Made by a program: the position numbers and the translations under genes
The notes under the pieces: generated by a model
What the model was told of the DNA's origin: nothing
The model's database searches: none
Seen by the model: only the letters and a program-made list of their open reading frames with translations
DNA from: Diadema setosum
Lineage: Eukaryota > Echinodermata > Echinoidea > Diadematoida > Diadematidae
Assembly (NCBI RefSeq): GCF_964275005.1
Contig: NC_092695.1
Span: 6,911,832-6,975,831, forward strand
DNA length: 64,000 nt
Reading direction: 5' to 3'
In this document: one piece after another, positions 33,610 through 44,801 of the stretch
Numbering within the stretch: the first letter of the stretch is position 1
Layout: each line of letters starts with the position of its first letter

Positions 33610-36600
33610 CTGTTTTGTAGATTTGACATTGGGGATGAGACAACCATAACACAACCGTTTGTAAAAGAAGATAGATAGATAGATAGACAGAGATAGAAAG
33701 GAAGAGATTAATAGATTGATAGAAAGATAGATAGATAGACAGACAGACAGATAGATAGAGAGCGATAGATAGAAATAGATGGAAAGAGATAGGTATATAG
33801 ATAGAAATACATAGAAATACATAGATAGATCGAAAGATAGATAAAGACGCAAAAACAGACAGGTAACTACATTGATAAAGAGCTAGCTACTCAAGTATAG
33901 AGAATATGTTCATATATCAAATTAATAGATTAAATGCCAGATAACACAGACAGATATATGACCTCGTAAAACACAGTACATACGTCTTAAAAATTTCTGC
34001 AAAAAGGAAGTTTTTAAAAACGTCAATTCTACTTTTTGTCACCATCCCATGAAACCCTGTATTCGAAAGCAATTAAAACATTTAACATTATCGTCAGCAC
34101 ATAATCATGTATGCTAATATGCATTACGTGTAACGGATAACAAAGATCTAGCTATCCTATCAAAAACATATAATTAATACAATTAGAAAACGATATACGG
34201 AATACATGCGAACAAAACGAATTTCGAGAAATGGACAATAGAATTGAATTGAATTGAATTGAATACATATATGCACATATAGAAATATATAGAGATGCCA
34301 TATATGTTATTTAGAAATATAAACTAGAAATAATGTCTTACATTATATTTGTGACCGTGCATCATAAAACCAACAAAAAGTCGCACCCCTTGATTTTACA
34401 TGAGGACTTAAAAGAGGTGAAACGGGTCAACCAAGTCAATTTTTTTTTTCATATTTTCTGAAAGAGCTATTCTTATCCTGTATGAATTTTATACAAGAAT
34501 GCATGGTGCTAACAACCGTAGGAAAAGTTGTAACCCAAGCATAGGAAAAGTTGTACCCCAAGCAGCTGTGAATTTAATCGAACTCCTCTCACCGTCTATA
34601 AGTGGAAGATTCCAGTCTGGTAGACCACTGCGCCCAAAGTCACGATTATCTGGCGTGTGCGGGGTCACCGAGCCATGACCTGCAGGGTCAATGACCTCGT
34701 GATAATGCTCCTTGATCTCCTCCGAATTCGCGTACATGAACGATGACGTGGGGCTTGCTGGTGGGTGCCCTCCTCGCTTTAAAGTAAAAGAAAACAAAGA
34801 AGAATAACAACAACACACAAATGAAATCACGAAAAGATTCAATGCAAAATGTGAAAAACGACTCTCATGTTAAGGTTCAGGTTTAGTGTACAGACTTTCC
34901 ATTAGTAAAATGTATGTTAGATCCGAGGAATGAACTTTCTCGTATGACTGACTATCAGTGGAGGAAACGATACACAAAGACATCGCTCCCTTTTTCCTTC
35001 AATAACAGCTCTCTCTATTTTGTTTGATGCACGTACCATAGAAGAGAAATTAATGGAAGAAGAAGAAAATAGTTTCAGAGAGAAAGAGAGTGAAATAAAA
35101 AGCAGATTATAAGAGAAAATGACAGAGACGACAAAAGGATAATGTATTCCATTGGGACTTTTCGTGACTCGTATTTGGCATTCATTATTTGTCAGGGTGC
35201 ATCTACTCATAACTAGTCTTCACGCTATTTCGTTTGCAATCTCTCCCAGTATTTGATTTCATGAATATTAGTGCTCACCACTTATGATTCCAATCAGATA
35301 ACATGGACAACTGCATCCTCTATAAGTACCCGATATTTCGCATCATTGTATCCTTAAGGAAGAAAATAATAAAGCAACCAAAAATCCAACCAAGCAGTGT
35401 ACCTCCTTGTCGTCGTAGCGATAAAACTTGCCGTCTGCCCCTGTAGAGCTGTAGATGCTGCGAGGGCGCGGAATACAAGTGTGCGCCATGTTGAAGTCGG
35501 TGAGTTTGATACAGGGCTCGTCTCGGATGTCGAACGACCGCGTGCTCTTCTTGCACATTTTCCTCATCGCGTGGTGGACGACGACGATCAGCGCCAGGAG
35601 GACCACGAAGCCAACCACGACTCCGATGACGATGTAGATGAGTCGCTGTTGATGTTCGAACGGCAACCCGTTCCCGTCATCGTCGGTATCTGGTGGGGTG
35701 CGCGAGCTAGGCGGCCTGGTCGGGACATCCGCGTACGGCTCGCTGTGAAATGCAACGGACTCGGCGGTAAACACTTGTCCGCTAATATCTAGTCTGAAGG
35801 TCCGGTAGTTATTTGTGAGTCTGTTGCGAACCTCGGCCAAGTCCGACTCGGCCATATCATGTAGCGTAAAATTGACTTCCATGGGATCACATGAAACTTC
35901 TGTGACTGTAATTCTAGATGAATTCATACTAATATGAGAAGATATAGATGTCTTAAAGCGCTCTATAAAGTCTAATTTGTTGACAACAATCACGGAGCAA
36001 TTACCCGATAAAACCATGGTGCCTTGGATTGCCACACCAACACCTACACCTGCAGTAGACCACACGTCTACTGGTTCGTGTGAACTCGTTTCCTGCTGAG
36101 ATGTGCTTAGGGGATCAGTGACGAGGGCAGTGAAGTCGGGCTCGTATACTGTCGAAGAGATTAGCATCAGTTTTGGCGCGCTTTCTGTGATGTTGTCGGG
36201 CACAGTTGGTAGAATTTGTGTTTGATAGATTGCGTCGAGTGAAGTGGTGAACGTTCCGGATGGCGACGGGGTAAATTCCACAGACGTCCCGAGAAACTCC
36301 GATGTCCCACCAAAAAGGGGTGTAGGCGACAGTACAAGGGGAGTGACTGAGGACGACATGGATGTGGCGTAATCATAAGCGCGCGTCTTGCTGCTGTAGA
36401 TGGAGATGGTATTCACTGAAGATTGTATGGGCGTAACAGGCGGTTGCGTATGCGACGGACTAGGGTCAGGAATGGGCGTGTCCTGCAAGGAAGATGGCAA
36501 CATCGCAGAATTCGCAGTCGTGGACATTTCCGAAAATGCAGGTGAAGTCACCGCTGATGTTGAATTAGCAGAAGCAGACGACACGCTTGACATTAGCGCT

Positions 36601-39191
36601 CCTATCAAATGGTTCTCAATGGAAAAAGTCATTGACTCTGAAGATGATATGTCGCTGTAGGCTAGGGGTGTCGGGGTTGCTGAAAATAGCGATGATTGTT
36701 GAAGATGTTGTGAAATCAGTGATGATGGAATAGATTCAGTCTCCAGCGAATGAAAAGGGCTTTCTGTCGGCAGTGGCGGAGTTGGGGAGGCAGAAAGGCT
36801 GTCAACGTTAGAGCTGTAACTAGCGGCATGTGACTGAACCGGCGTCGACTCAATATCAATGCTCGCAGTTGACGGTGATGGCGCTCTCATTGTTGTGTCT
36901 TCCAAGGATACTGTTGGCGTCATGATGTAAATCTCTGTTGCTTTGTGCAAAGAAGGAGGAGGAAGAAAGTGGGGGAAGAATTATTGATTTTTCAATGATT
37001 ATTTTCGCAATACACTCTGCAAGCCAGAGAGGTTTGTTTGGAGCTGCAAATCATGAACATTGTAAATTTGTTAGTCTTAGCCTTCTTGCTGGTCCTACGT
37101 TCTATATCAACATTATTTCATTCGATTTGTTTCTCACGAGGTGACTGTTCGTTAATTCGTGTATTCTGGCAGTAACTCAAATGCTTAAAGGGATGGTACA
37201 GTATTGGTGGAGATGAGAATTGGGCTTTTAACTTTTTGCGAGATACCAAGAAAACACTTATGGTATAGTACAGAGCATACCATTTTAAGAGGAATTCAAA
37301 GTTTATTTGATGAAAATCGGGTTTGGAATGACTGAAACATCCAAATACAAAGTAAAACAAAGCGATCGTAATAAAGTGTGGGTCCCACACTTTATCAGAA
37401 TCGCTCTTTTTTGGATATCTCAACCATTTCAAAACCAATTTTCAACAAATAAAGGTTGAATTCCTCATAGAATTACATGTTCTTTCATATTTCATATGAG
37501 GTTTCTCATTATTTCACCAAAAAATGTTAGAAATCTGAAATTAGGTCTCAACCAAAACTGTACGATCCCTTTAAATGCTTCTAACGATGATTGAAAGCCA
37601 GGAATGAGACGGGAAAGTAATCTTAAGATAATGGAAAGCATTTGCTAAACAAAGGAACGTACAATATCAACCTCATCACATGCCACGACGAGATTAGCTC
37701 TTGGCCCTGTATTGTAAATTAATCTTGAACTGAACGGCAACACTACAATCGAAGAAGAACAGCAATCCGTATCTTTAATATATTATATCACTTTTATTTG
37801 TCATCTAAACAGCCAGTTACCTATAGGCCTACATGTATGTTCTGCAATCACTATACAATGTATTAGCAGCTCGCAGCAAATAAAAAGATCACCTATACTC
37901 TAACGGGCTGGTTACTAGTTATAAATGTGAATAGCAGAATTCATGTCCTCATTGTTATTGTTGTTGTTTTGTTTTTTTCTTATCTCAAAGTCTCCCAAAC
38001 TAGAGGAATTCTAAACTTACCAGTGATTTCTGTCATCACAATCAATCCATCGGAAGTCACTAACACCGAGTCTGGCTGGACGCTAGAGGGCGCTATTGAT
38101 GTAGAGACAAAACCTTTACTGCCTGTAGAGCCTGCAAGCGGACAAACAAAGACTAAACTTTAAAGTTGCTCATGAATACTTCAGTTGCTTGGAATACTTC
38201 CATGCTGCTTAAATCATGGATGGGTTGTTGCTGCGATCTTCTAATACTTCAAATTCAAATTATTTTATATTCAAAAAATCCCATATAAAGTAATATACAC
38301 GAGTATAGTAGAATCACATAAACTTCAACAAAACATGGATACAATTATAATAATATCAACTTTGTTAGATGAATAAACAAACTTCCTTTAGCATCAATCT
38401 GTGAAAACGACAGAATAAAAAAAAAACACCAGCAAAAACTATATACAGTAATACAAATTCAGCTTAGGTGATCGATGGCGCTAATCGAAACACCGATCAA
38501 TCTCACTCCAATTTACAAACGATCATGTTGTACAGCGGACCTGCATCTGTTGAAAATCTGTGAAATGTTTCTCCCGATTAGCTTTTAGAAAAAAAAAATA
38601 ATCAAACTCTCAACTTGGTTTGAAATGCAAGACTTGCATTGAAACACCTGCTTCTATACGTCTACACTTTCCATTTTGCAAATCTCAATAAATCACACAA
38701 GTCTCGTTTGCAAGCTGATGTGCATTTGACCATTGGAGTTAACAGGTTGTTAGCGAGAAGTGATTAAATATTGAAGAGGTGCTTCGAGCTATCAACCAAA
38801 ATGGGTTTGAAATTCGACCAGGGTTGTATCCATGCAACAAAGCAAAATATCATAATGCACGCTCGTTTATCAACAGCAACGGTTGGGAAATTGCTGACTG
38901 TTCTCTCTTCAGTCTTTTTGCCAAAATACAACCTAGCGGCAAGACACTCATACTAAATTTGATAGAATTCTTGTTGATATTGGCACTGTCTCACATTGGG
39001 AAGGCGGATTTACTTTCTAGTCTGCGCTTTGTTGCAAATATAGCTATGGTAAAATACAGAAAAGGGAAAAAATTCGTTGATAAATGCAACTTAGAATAAG
39101 CTGTGTGGCTTCAGCCACTGAGATATAATTAACCTGTTGCTGTACGGTGGAGGCAGACGAGAAAAGCTATTACTGCGAATGCCGTTGCCAT
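33191..39191 (-). CDS. Type I membrane protein with mucin-like stalk and SEA-like domain, 5 exons (gene span)
   Basis: Exons on the minus strand: 39191-39134, 38131-38021, 36934-35403, 34776-34593 and 33609-33191. Splice sites and phases agree and give 767 residues. MATAFAVIAFLVC is a signal peptide and the start context ACCATGG is strong. Residues ~57-350 are Ser/Thr/Pro-rich, suited to O-glycosylation. Residues ~356-455 have two cysteines (C368, C405), three N-glycosylation sequons and the layout of a SEA or ferredoxin-like domain next to the membrane. I see no classic GSVVV autocleavage site. TM is ~488-509 (YIVIGVVVGFVVLLALIVVV), followed by a basic stop-transfer. The 258-residue tail has a proline run and tyrosine motifs YRYDDKE, HYHEVIDP and DYDYIEPG. 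It is probably a cell-surface adhesion or signalling protein; I cannot name the family. Confidence 0.85.
33669..33850. repeat. (GATA)n/(GACA)n repeat in intron 4
   Basis: Degenerate GATA tetranucleotides about 60 bases upstream of the exon 5 acceptor (minus strand). Confidence 0.9.
34593..34776 (-). CDS. SEA-like gene exon 4: cytosolic tail
   Basis: Encodes RGGHPPASPTSSFMYANSEE, IKEHYHEVIDPAGHGS and on to LPDWNLPLID. Flanked by an AAG acceptor and a GTGAGA donor. HYHEVIDP looks like a possible phosphotyrosine site. Confidence 0.85.
35403..36934 (-). CDS. SEA-like gene exon 3: stalk, SEA-like domain and TM
   Basis: A 1532-bp exon carrying the whole Ser/Thr-rich stalk, the SEA-like domain, the membrane helix and the first ~60 cytosolic residues, ending FYRYDDKE before the donor GTACAC. 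Keeping the stalk in one long exon is common for mucin-like proteins. Confidence 0.9.
37185..37574. mobile_element. TTAA-flanked MITE, family B copy 1 (intron 2 of SEA-like gene)
   Basis: TTAA at 37185-37188 and 37571-37574 brackets ends AGGGATGGTACAGT and ACTGTACGATCCCT. A clear homologue sits at 50000-50399. The shared interior includes GAATTCAAAGTTTATTTGAT. Confidence 0.85.
38021..38131 (-). CDS. SEA-like gene exon 2
   Basis: Encodes STGSKGFVSTSIAPSSVQPD followed by SVLVTSDGLIVMTEIT. The acceptor is CTTGCAG and the donor GTAAGT. Phase 1 on both sides makes it a symmetric exon. Confidence 0.75.
39134..39191 (-). CDS. SEA-like gene exon 1: signal peptide
   Basis: Encodes MATAFAVIAFLVCLHRTAT plus one base. 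The donor GTTAAT is weak, but the phase fits exon 2. Confidence 0.75.
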
Positions 39192-39664
39192 GGTGATCGT
39201 GTAGAATGAAATCTCGGTCCCCCTGGTGACGTCTCCGGGTAATTTACGTCTTGATTATGCTTCGTAACCCTGCGGGGGGGGGGGGGGGGGTGTTGGAAGA
39301 GGATGGAGAAGAAGAATGTTGAAAGCAGTGGTGCAGCCGCAATAAACACTATAGGCCTACATTGTCTACAACACTATACCCTATATACAGTGTAACGAAA
39401 TATCATGGAAGCATACAATATATTTCTGTAGGTCAGGGGCATATTCCACACAGAATAGAACTTGTTTGTTGAGAGTGTGGTATAATAGAAGAAAACAGAA
39501 AGAGAGAGAAAGTCAGAATGAGAAAAAGGAGACAATTGAGTAGGAATGCACATGTGGGATACAATAATTTGTGACTTTCAGTGAGTGTAGTATAATGTGA
39601 TATATCACATTGGTATCAGTAACTTATTGCTCCATTATCAGTGTAAAAATATTCATTTGTTTAC

Positions 39665-40120
39665 ATGCAAGATAGACAAGATGATAAAAACAACAACATA
39701 TTCAAGAACATCCAAAGTGAGAAGGAAAGGGAGAATTCAGCCACACGGCGCGATGTAAATAAAGTCAGCCAAGACGAAATAAAAAATAAAAAAATGCTAA
39801 AGACAGGCAATGGAGGCGCTTGTACGTATGCAAATCTCGCTGGTTGCGTACATCGAACCATGGACCTATTATGTAGGTCCATGATCGAAGCAAGGATTAC
39901 TTCCAACATGTTCGACATGCCAGGTTATCATGTTGACGAACACGAGGAGAAAACAGTGATATCACATGATACACTGAGAGTTCAAGGTTCAAAGGTTCTC
40001 GACTGCTGCAAAATCACCGTTAAAGACCTTTCACAAGTTCAGTGGACTGACGAAGAAAGTTCTGGGCTGTCAGACTTTTCAAAACATTCACTCGGTGTTT
40101 ATACCAAGGACCTGCGTTAA
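39665..40120 (+). CDS. Unrecognised 151-residue ORF
   Basis: Begins with an ATG 474 bases upstream of, and divergent from, the SEA-like gene start. The product is hydrophilic and Lys/Asp/Asn-rich, with four cysteines in its second half and no domain I recognise. An inner palindrome (CATGGACCTA...TAGGTCCATG near 39860-39892) shapes part of the frame. It could be a short gene, a terminal exon or chance. Confidence 0.25.
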   Translation: MQDRQDDKNNNIFKNIQSEKERENSATRRDVNKVSQDEIKNKKMLKTGNGGACTYANLAGCVHRTMDLLCRSMIEARITSNMFDMPGYHVDEHEEKTVISHDTLRVQGSKVLDCCKITVKDLSQVQWTDEESSGLSDFSKHSLGVYTKDLR

Positions 40121-40139
40121 TGGGAGTGCATAAAGCTTG

Positions 40140-40200
40140 CCTAAGACTTTCGTGGTATGGGGTGGGGCTTTGAACTCACAGAGGCAGAGTTCGAATCTTG
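40140..40200 (+). mobile_element. Possible tRNA-derived SINE fragment
   Basis: GTTCGAATC (40189-40197) is an exact B box. TGGTATGGGGT upstream is a poor A box. Confidence 0.3.
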
Positions 40201-40369
40201 TCAAGCTTTCACATCCTTATAGGAGGTGCATTTTACACATGATGTCTCTCCAGAGACGGGTGGATATGAATAAATACCTGACAACGGTATAATATCAATT
40301 ACAAGGTTCATAACAATTACATATACAATTTTATTGCCTGGATGAAAGAGATACCCCAACGTAGATAGG

Positions 40370-41015
40370 ACCGTGGACACTTCAGAGATATGATTTTTAC
40401 CATAAGCCAGATATAAGATCATAAACACCAGACAAAGGATAATATGCTGCAGAGATATAGAACTATTCCACAGACAGGATTTGTATTGCAAAAATATCAT
40501 CACACTCGAGTGATGTGATTTTATACTCCAGAAATAGGATCATATACTTCAGAGATGAGCATACATATTACTGCAAGAGATTGGCTGATTATATACACTC
40601 CAAAATATTATAATTCACTCAAAATATAAGATTACACTCAAGAGATAGGAGGATATAGCCTACTCCAGAAACACTATCATATACTCCAAGGCACATACTC
40701 CAGGGATTGAATCATATACTTCAGAGCTAAGATTATAATCCATCAGAGTTGGGACTGCATACCCCAGAAATATTATCATTTACTCCAGAAATAAAATAAT
40801 ATGCCAAAGAGGAATAGGAGAATACTCAAGAAATAGGATCATATTACATCATGCAGAGATAAGATCATACAGAGATTGGCTGATAATGATGCTCCAAAAA
40901 TATTATCATTTACTCAAGAGATAAGATTATACTCCAGAGGTAAGATCACATCCAAAAATGTATATTCTCCAGAGATGAGATCGTATACGTTATACTCCAA
41001 AGATGGGATCATAAC
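40370..41015. repeat. Degenerate ~20-bp minisatellite
   Basis: About 30 diverged copies of ACTCCAGAGATAGGATCATA, all in the same orientation (examples at ~40525, 40790, 40965). No arms or ORF. Confidence 0.8.
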
Positions 41016-41186
41016 AGGGAATTCGACAAAGTCATAAAAGATGACTGTGATATTTTTATACGAGTCATAATGGATAAGTGAAGAGATATTTTAGTCATTA
41101 CTAGTGCAATAATCTTGAAAATATAATAGGCATTTCCATGGAACCACCAAGGCTTATTGTGCATGACTTCTGCGGCTTGACTTACC

Positions 41187-41296
41187 TAGCAATTTAGCCT
41201 TGTGACAAGGCCTCGTGGCTGAAGATTTTCACCCGTTCTCTCGCAGTTAGTCTCTTTTTCAGCCACGAGGCCTTGCCAAAAGGCTACTAGCAATTA
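41187..41296. mobile_element. 110-bp palindromic MITE
   Basis: TAGCAATTTAGCCTTGTGAC at 41187 continues into AAGGCCTCGTGGCTGAA. It faces TTCAGCCACGAGGCCTTG...CTAGCAATTA at 41258-41296. Arms are about 37 bp, with a ~34-bp loop. Confidence 0.75.
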
Positions 41297-41629
41297 AGAC
41301 TATTGCATCAGGCCGGGGCGCCGGCCGGGACAACATAAGACTGAAATCATCGAGGGTGGTAGTATACTACACACGTGTGTGTTTAAGATACATTGTACTA
41401 CCTTTATAACCACAGATTCTTGAAAAAAGGACGGATCCATAACCAAATTGCGGTGACTTTAATTTCTTGAAATAACTCACAAAGGATCAGTTTCCAGATA
41501 TGGTTCTACCGCCCGTCATAGCGGTACGAACCACAGTTTCTACAGCAAGCATAATACATCCCAGCTATTCAGATCTCTCAATGCGCATCGACTTAAATGA
41601 ACGTCAGTTTGGTCTTTCGCACTTCGTAC

Positions 41630-41655
41630 CAGGGAGGAGGGATTCCACCTCCCTG
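41630..41655. mobile_element. 26-bp hairpin insertion with 7-bp near-repeat flanks
   Basis: CAGGGAGG...CCTCCCTG, the same length and ends as the hairpin at 3015. It is flanked by TTCGTAC (41623-41629) and TTTGTAC (41656-41662), 6 of 7 matching. Confidence 0.55.
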
Positions 41656-41699
41656 TTTGTACGGATGACCTATTTCCAACAAGGGGCGTGCTCAAATTC

Positions 41700-43080
41700 G
41701 TAACACTCGCGATTAAACGGCTCCATCATCTAATCAACTAACAGAATGAAGCCAAACAAACAGAACAGTAAAAATTTTATTAAAATCAGACCGACAGAAA
41801 GAAGTTATGAAACTTCACCATTTCGCATGTTTTGTCTTGTCGATGATATTGATCACAATTGCATATGCAAATTAGGTGAGGTGATGATGTCATCACCTCA
41901 AAAGTTTCCCATTGACCGAAACACAAATCTTCAGTAAATCCCTTCACCGAGACGAAATTAAAACTATTGAGATCTATCGTATCAATTGATTGCAGAGTTG
42001 AATTGACCTAGTCACATGATGACTTTTAGGGGGAGGAAATCTTCGACTTAAAGCATGATTTTTATACTATCTTGAATGTACAAACAATGATAGTCTGGTG
42101 AAGACATAATAGATGTCATCATTATCGTTACATAATCTTCCGTACATATACTTTGTATACACTTTATTCTTTCAAACTGTTTACCAATATGAATTGACAA
42201 AAATGTGTAGTATTTTTATTTGATTTGATTTGATCACATCGAATCAAATCAAATCAAATCAAATCAAATATTATCGTTCGATTGATGGTATAACCAAATT
42301 GAATTGAATTGAATCATCCCTATAAATCTGCAGATGTAGTTGAGACCGCTGCGTCGTGAAACCATGCGGATTTTAAATGATAATAACCTTCACATTTCAC
42401 GCCCGATTTTGGTGAAACATTATTTGTTGTTCTGCTTGCTTGACTTCAATCTTCGTTTGTACTTGAGTCAACTTGAACATGACATGCACTTTCAGGAATG
42501 TAGCTAAGGGTGAATGACCTTGGGCCAATTTGATAACTGCCGAAACACGATCAATTATCATGGCGAGTTCGTGCCACTGTAGAATCAAATGTCAAGGTCT
42601 GAATGTATATAGTTTTTATCGCGTCACCTATACATGTGGCTGATAAGTTGAGAATCGCGTTTACGTCAACCTGAACTCATTTTGATAACGACTGTGGAAT
42701 GTCACGGTGAATATTATGAAACATCAGATAATAATAAACGTGGCCTTAGTTTCTCCTGGCTGATATGATATACGGGGAGGGGAGGAGTCGCTTACAGGGT
42801 AAGGAAAATGTTTGGGGTGTTCCTGATTTGATTTTTTTTTCTCACTACTTTTGTCTTTGCTGTTGTTTGAAGAAAGCATAAAGAGTTCTTTTATTTCACC
42901 GGGCTACCCAACGACACACTCAAATAGTAAAATTGCACGTTTTTGAAAACTTGAATTTATATCCTGCAGAAAACATTCTTTCTGTAACGTCATGTTTTCC
43001 TGTCAGCAATTACGAATAATGAGATCTGTATTTGAAGAATTAGATTATAAAACGTGTTGACTCCATTCTTGTTAATCTAA
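41700..43080. other. Intergenic, no gene recognised
   Basis: Contains a (GATTT)n/(AAATC)n inverted microsatellite at ~42217-42270 and a GAATT run at ~42298. Nothing else stands out. Confidence 0.45.
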
Positions 43081-43126
43081 CATATTCGCTATTAAAGCTG
43101 CTAAGAAGAAAGGAAGTAATAAGAAC

Positions 43127-43342
43127 ATGTGGGATATTTGTAATCATAACTTTAAGAATAGTCCTTATTATGAAACAAGTTGGGCATCATTGGAAATGTT
43201 TTATGTTGCTCCATCTGATAATAAACTTGCTTTAGAAAGATTAAAAGTGGTGTTTAATCGGTTTTGGGATCAAACTTTTCATTTATGGCCCAGAGAAATG
43301 ATGCAAAGTTGTAGGACTGCTTTTTATCCTACAACTATATAG
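43127..43342 (+). CDS. Unrecognised 71-residue ORF with protein-like composition
   Basis: The frame is open from at least 43096 and contains NSPYYETSWASLEMFYVAPS and FNRFWDQTFHLWPREMM. Its aromatic and charged residue mix is unlike the repeat-derived frames nearby. Codons are very AT-rich compared with the three host genes. I cannot assign a family; a terminal exon or a mobile-element fragment are both possible. Confidence 0.3.
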   Translation: MWDICNHNFKNSPYYETSWASLEMFYVAPSDNKLALERLKVVFNRFWDQTFHLWPREMMQSCRTAFYPTTI

Positions 43343-43394
43343 ATGGGAGACAGCAAGGTTGGACTATTTAATTGTAAAAAGCATCACAGTAATC

Positions 43395-43510
43395 ATTGAG
43401 ATGATGATGGCATAATGGCGATAATGACGATGAGGATAGTACCAGCGGTGAGTTTGATGACGACCATGATGATGTTGATGCTATGACAATGACGACGGAC
43501 ATTATGATAG

Positions 43511-43545
<35 letters not shown>

Positions 43546-43760
43546 GTGATGATGATGATGATTATGATGATGATGACGGCGATTATGACGATGAAGAATG
43601 TATCAGTGATGATGGTGATAATGGTCATTATGATGCTTTTGATGACAGTGATGATATCTACGACCATTACAACGATGATCATGAATGAACGATGATGATG
43701 ATGATGACCATGATTACGATGACGATGAAATGACAATGCTTATGATGACAACCATGGCTA
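43395..43760. repeat. (GAT)n-rich repeat
   Basis: GAT/ATG triplets with interruptions. Long Met- or Ile-rich frames on both strands are repeat-derived. Confidence 0.9.
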
Positions 43761-44067
43761 AATTATCATGAAAATCATGAATTACAATAATGAGGAAAAT
43801 GATGATGGTTATGAAAAGGATGGAGATAATGACGTTAATACTGCTAAAATATGTTACACATTACTATATTCATTATTCTGTATATAAAAAAAAAATGCAG
43901 AAAGGACTCCTGATTTGGATTCCTCACAAGCGGGAAAGATCTACACATTCCACATACCCAGGCACACATACCAAAGACATTGCCAAGCTGACACCCACTA
44001 TCTGACCCAACCCAGAATTGTAATGGCCTCCCACACACATAACTTTCGTTTAATTCAGTATTGTCTT

Positions 44068-44080
44068 GTTGCTAAGCAAC
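44068..44080. promoter_or_regulatory. RFX X-box-like palindrome
   Basis: GTTGCTAAGCAAC fits the inverted half-sites bound by RFX factors. A second site lies at 44789. Confidence 0.3.
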
Positions 44081-44339
44081 GGATGACACGATCTCTCCAT
44101 GTTTCGGAGGGGGTGGGGGAGAGGGTGCAACTGTTGTAAGGATAGGAAAGGTGTATGAGAAGCAACTATCGTCTGTGACCAAAAATTTAAATAGGCCTAG
44201 GACCTATTTGATTTAAAAATTCGCACACGCTCCTGTACCTTTCAAGCAAGTTCTTGTTTGTTTTTCTTTTAAAGATAATGAAAAGCCAGACACTGATTAA
44301 CTTGCCTCCCCTTCATTCATTACTCTATAGTGTGAGATA

Positions 44340-44640
44340 GGATGGTATAATAGTAGGTAGTTTGGAATAGTGTGGTATGGTATGGCATGGTTAGTGTGCG
44401 CTGGTATAGTGTACAAAGTGTGGTATAAAGTGTGGTGTGGTATGACACGTATTAAACATGTAAACATGGAATGGTGTGGTATGTATGGTTTTGTATAGTT
44501 TTGTTTTGTTTGGTATGGTATGGTATTTTATGGTATGGTATGGCGTGCTATCACGTGTGGTATGGTTGGCGTCGACTGGTGTTTTAATGGTACAGCTTGG
44601 TACGTTTGGTGTGTGGTACAGTTTATATCAGACCTATAGT
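44340..44640. repeat. Degenerate (TGGTA)n repeat
   Basis: GGTATGGTAT words repeated with variation, producing a Val/Trp/Tyr-rich frame. Confidence 0.75.
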
Positions 44641-44788
44641 ATTTTATTTTCAGCATTGACATGCCTCTCACCTACAGGTTCTTTAGCCCGCAATCAATGT
44701 CGATCCGTGCCCGGATTATAGAAATTCTAAAGAATCTCTGAAAGAATCACAAGAAAGCTTTAAATCTGTCACAAGGGCACATAATTGC

Positions 44789-44801
44789 GTTGCTAGGCAA
44801 C
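44789..44801. promoter_or_regulatory. RFX X-box-like palindrome
   Basis: GTTGCTAGGCAAC, a near-consensus RFX site, lies 709 bases after the first one. Confidence 0.3.

Noticed and set aside
35397-35792. 131-residue plus-strand frame
   Set aside because: Antisense shadow of exon 3 of the SEA-like gene.
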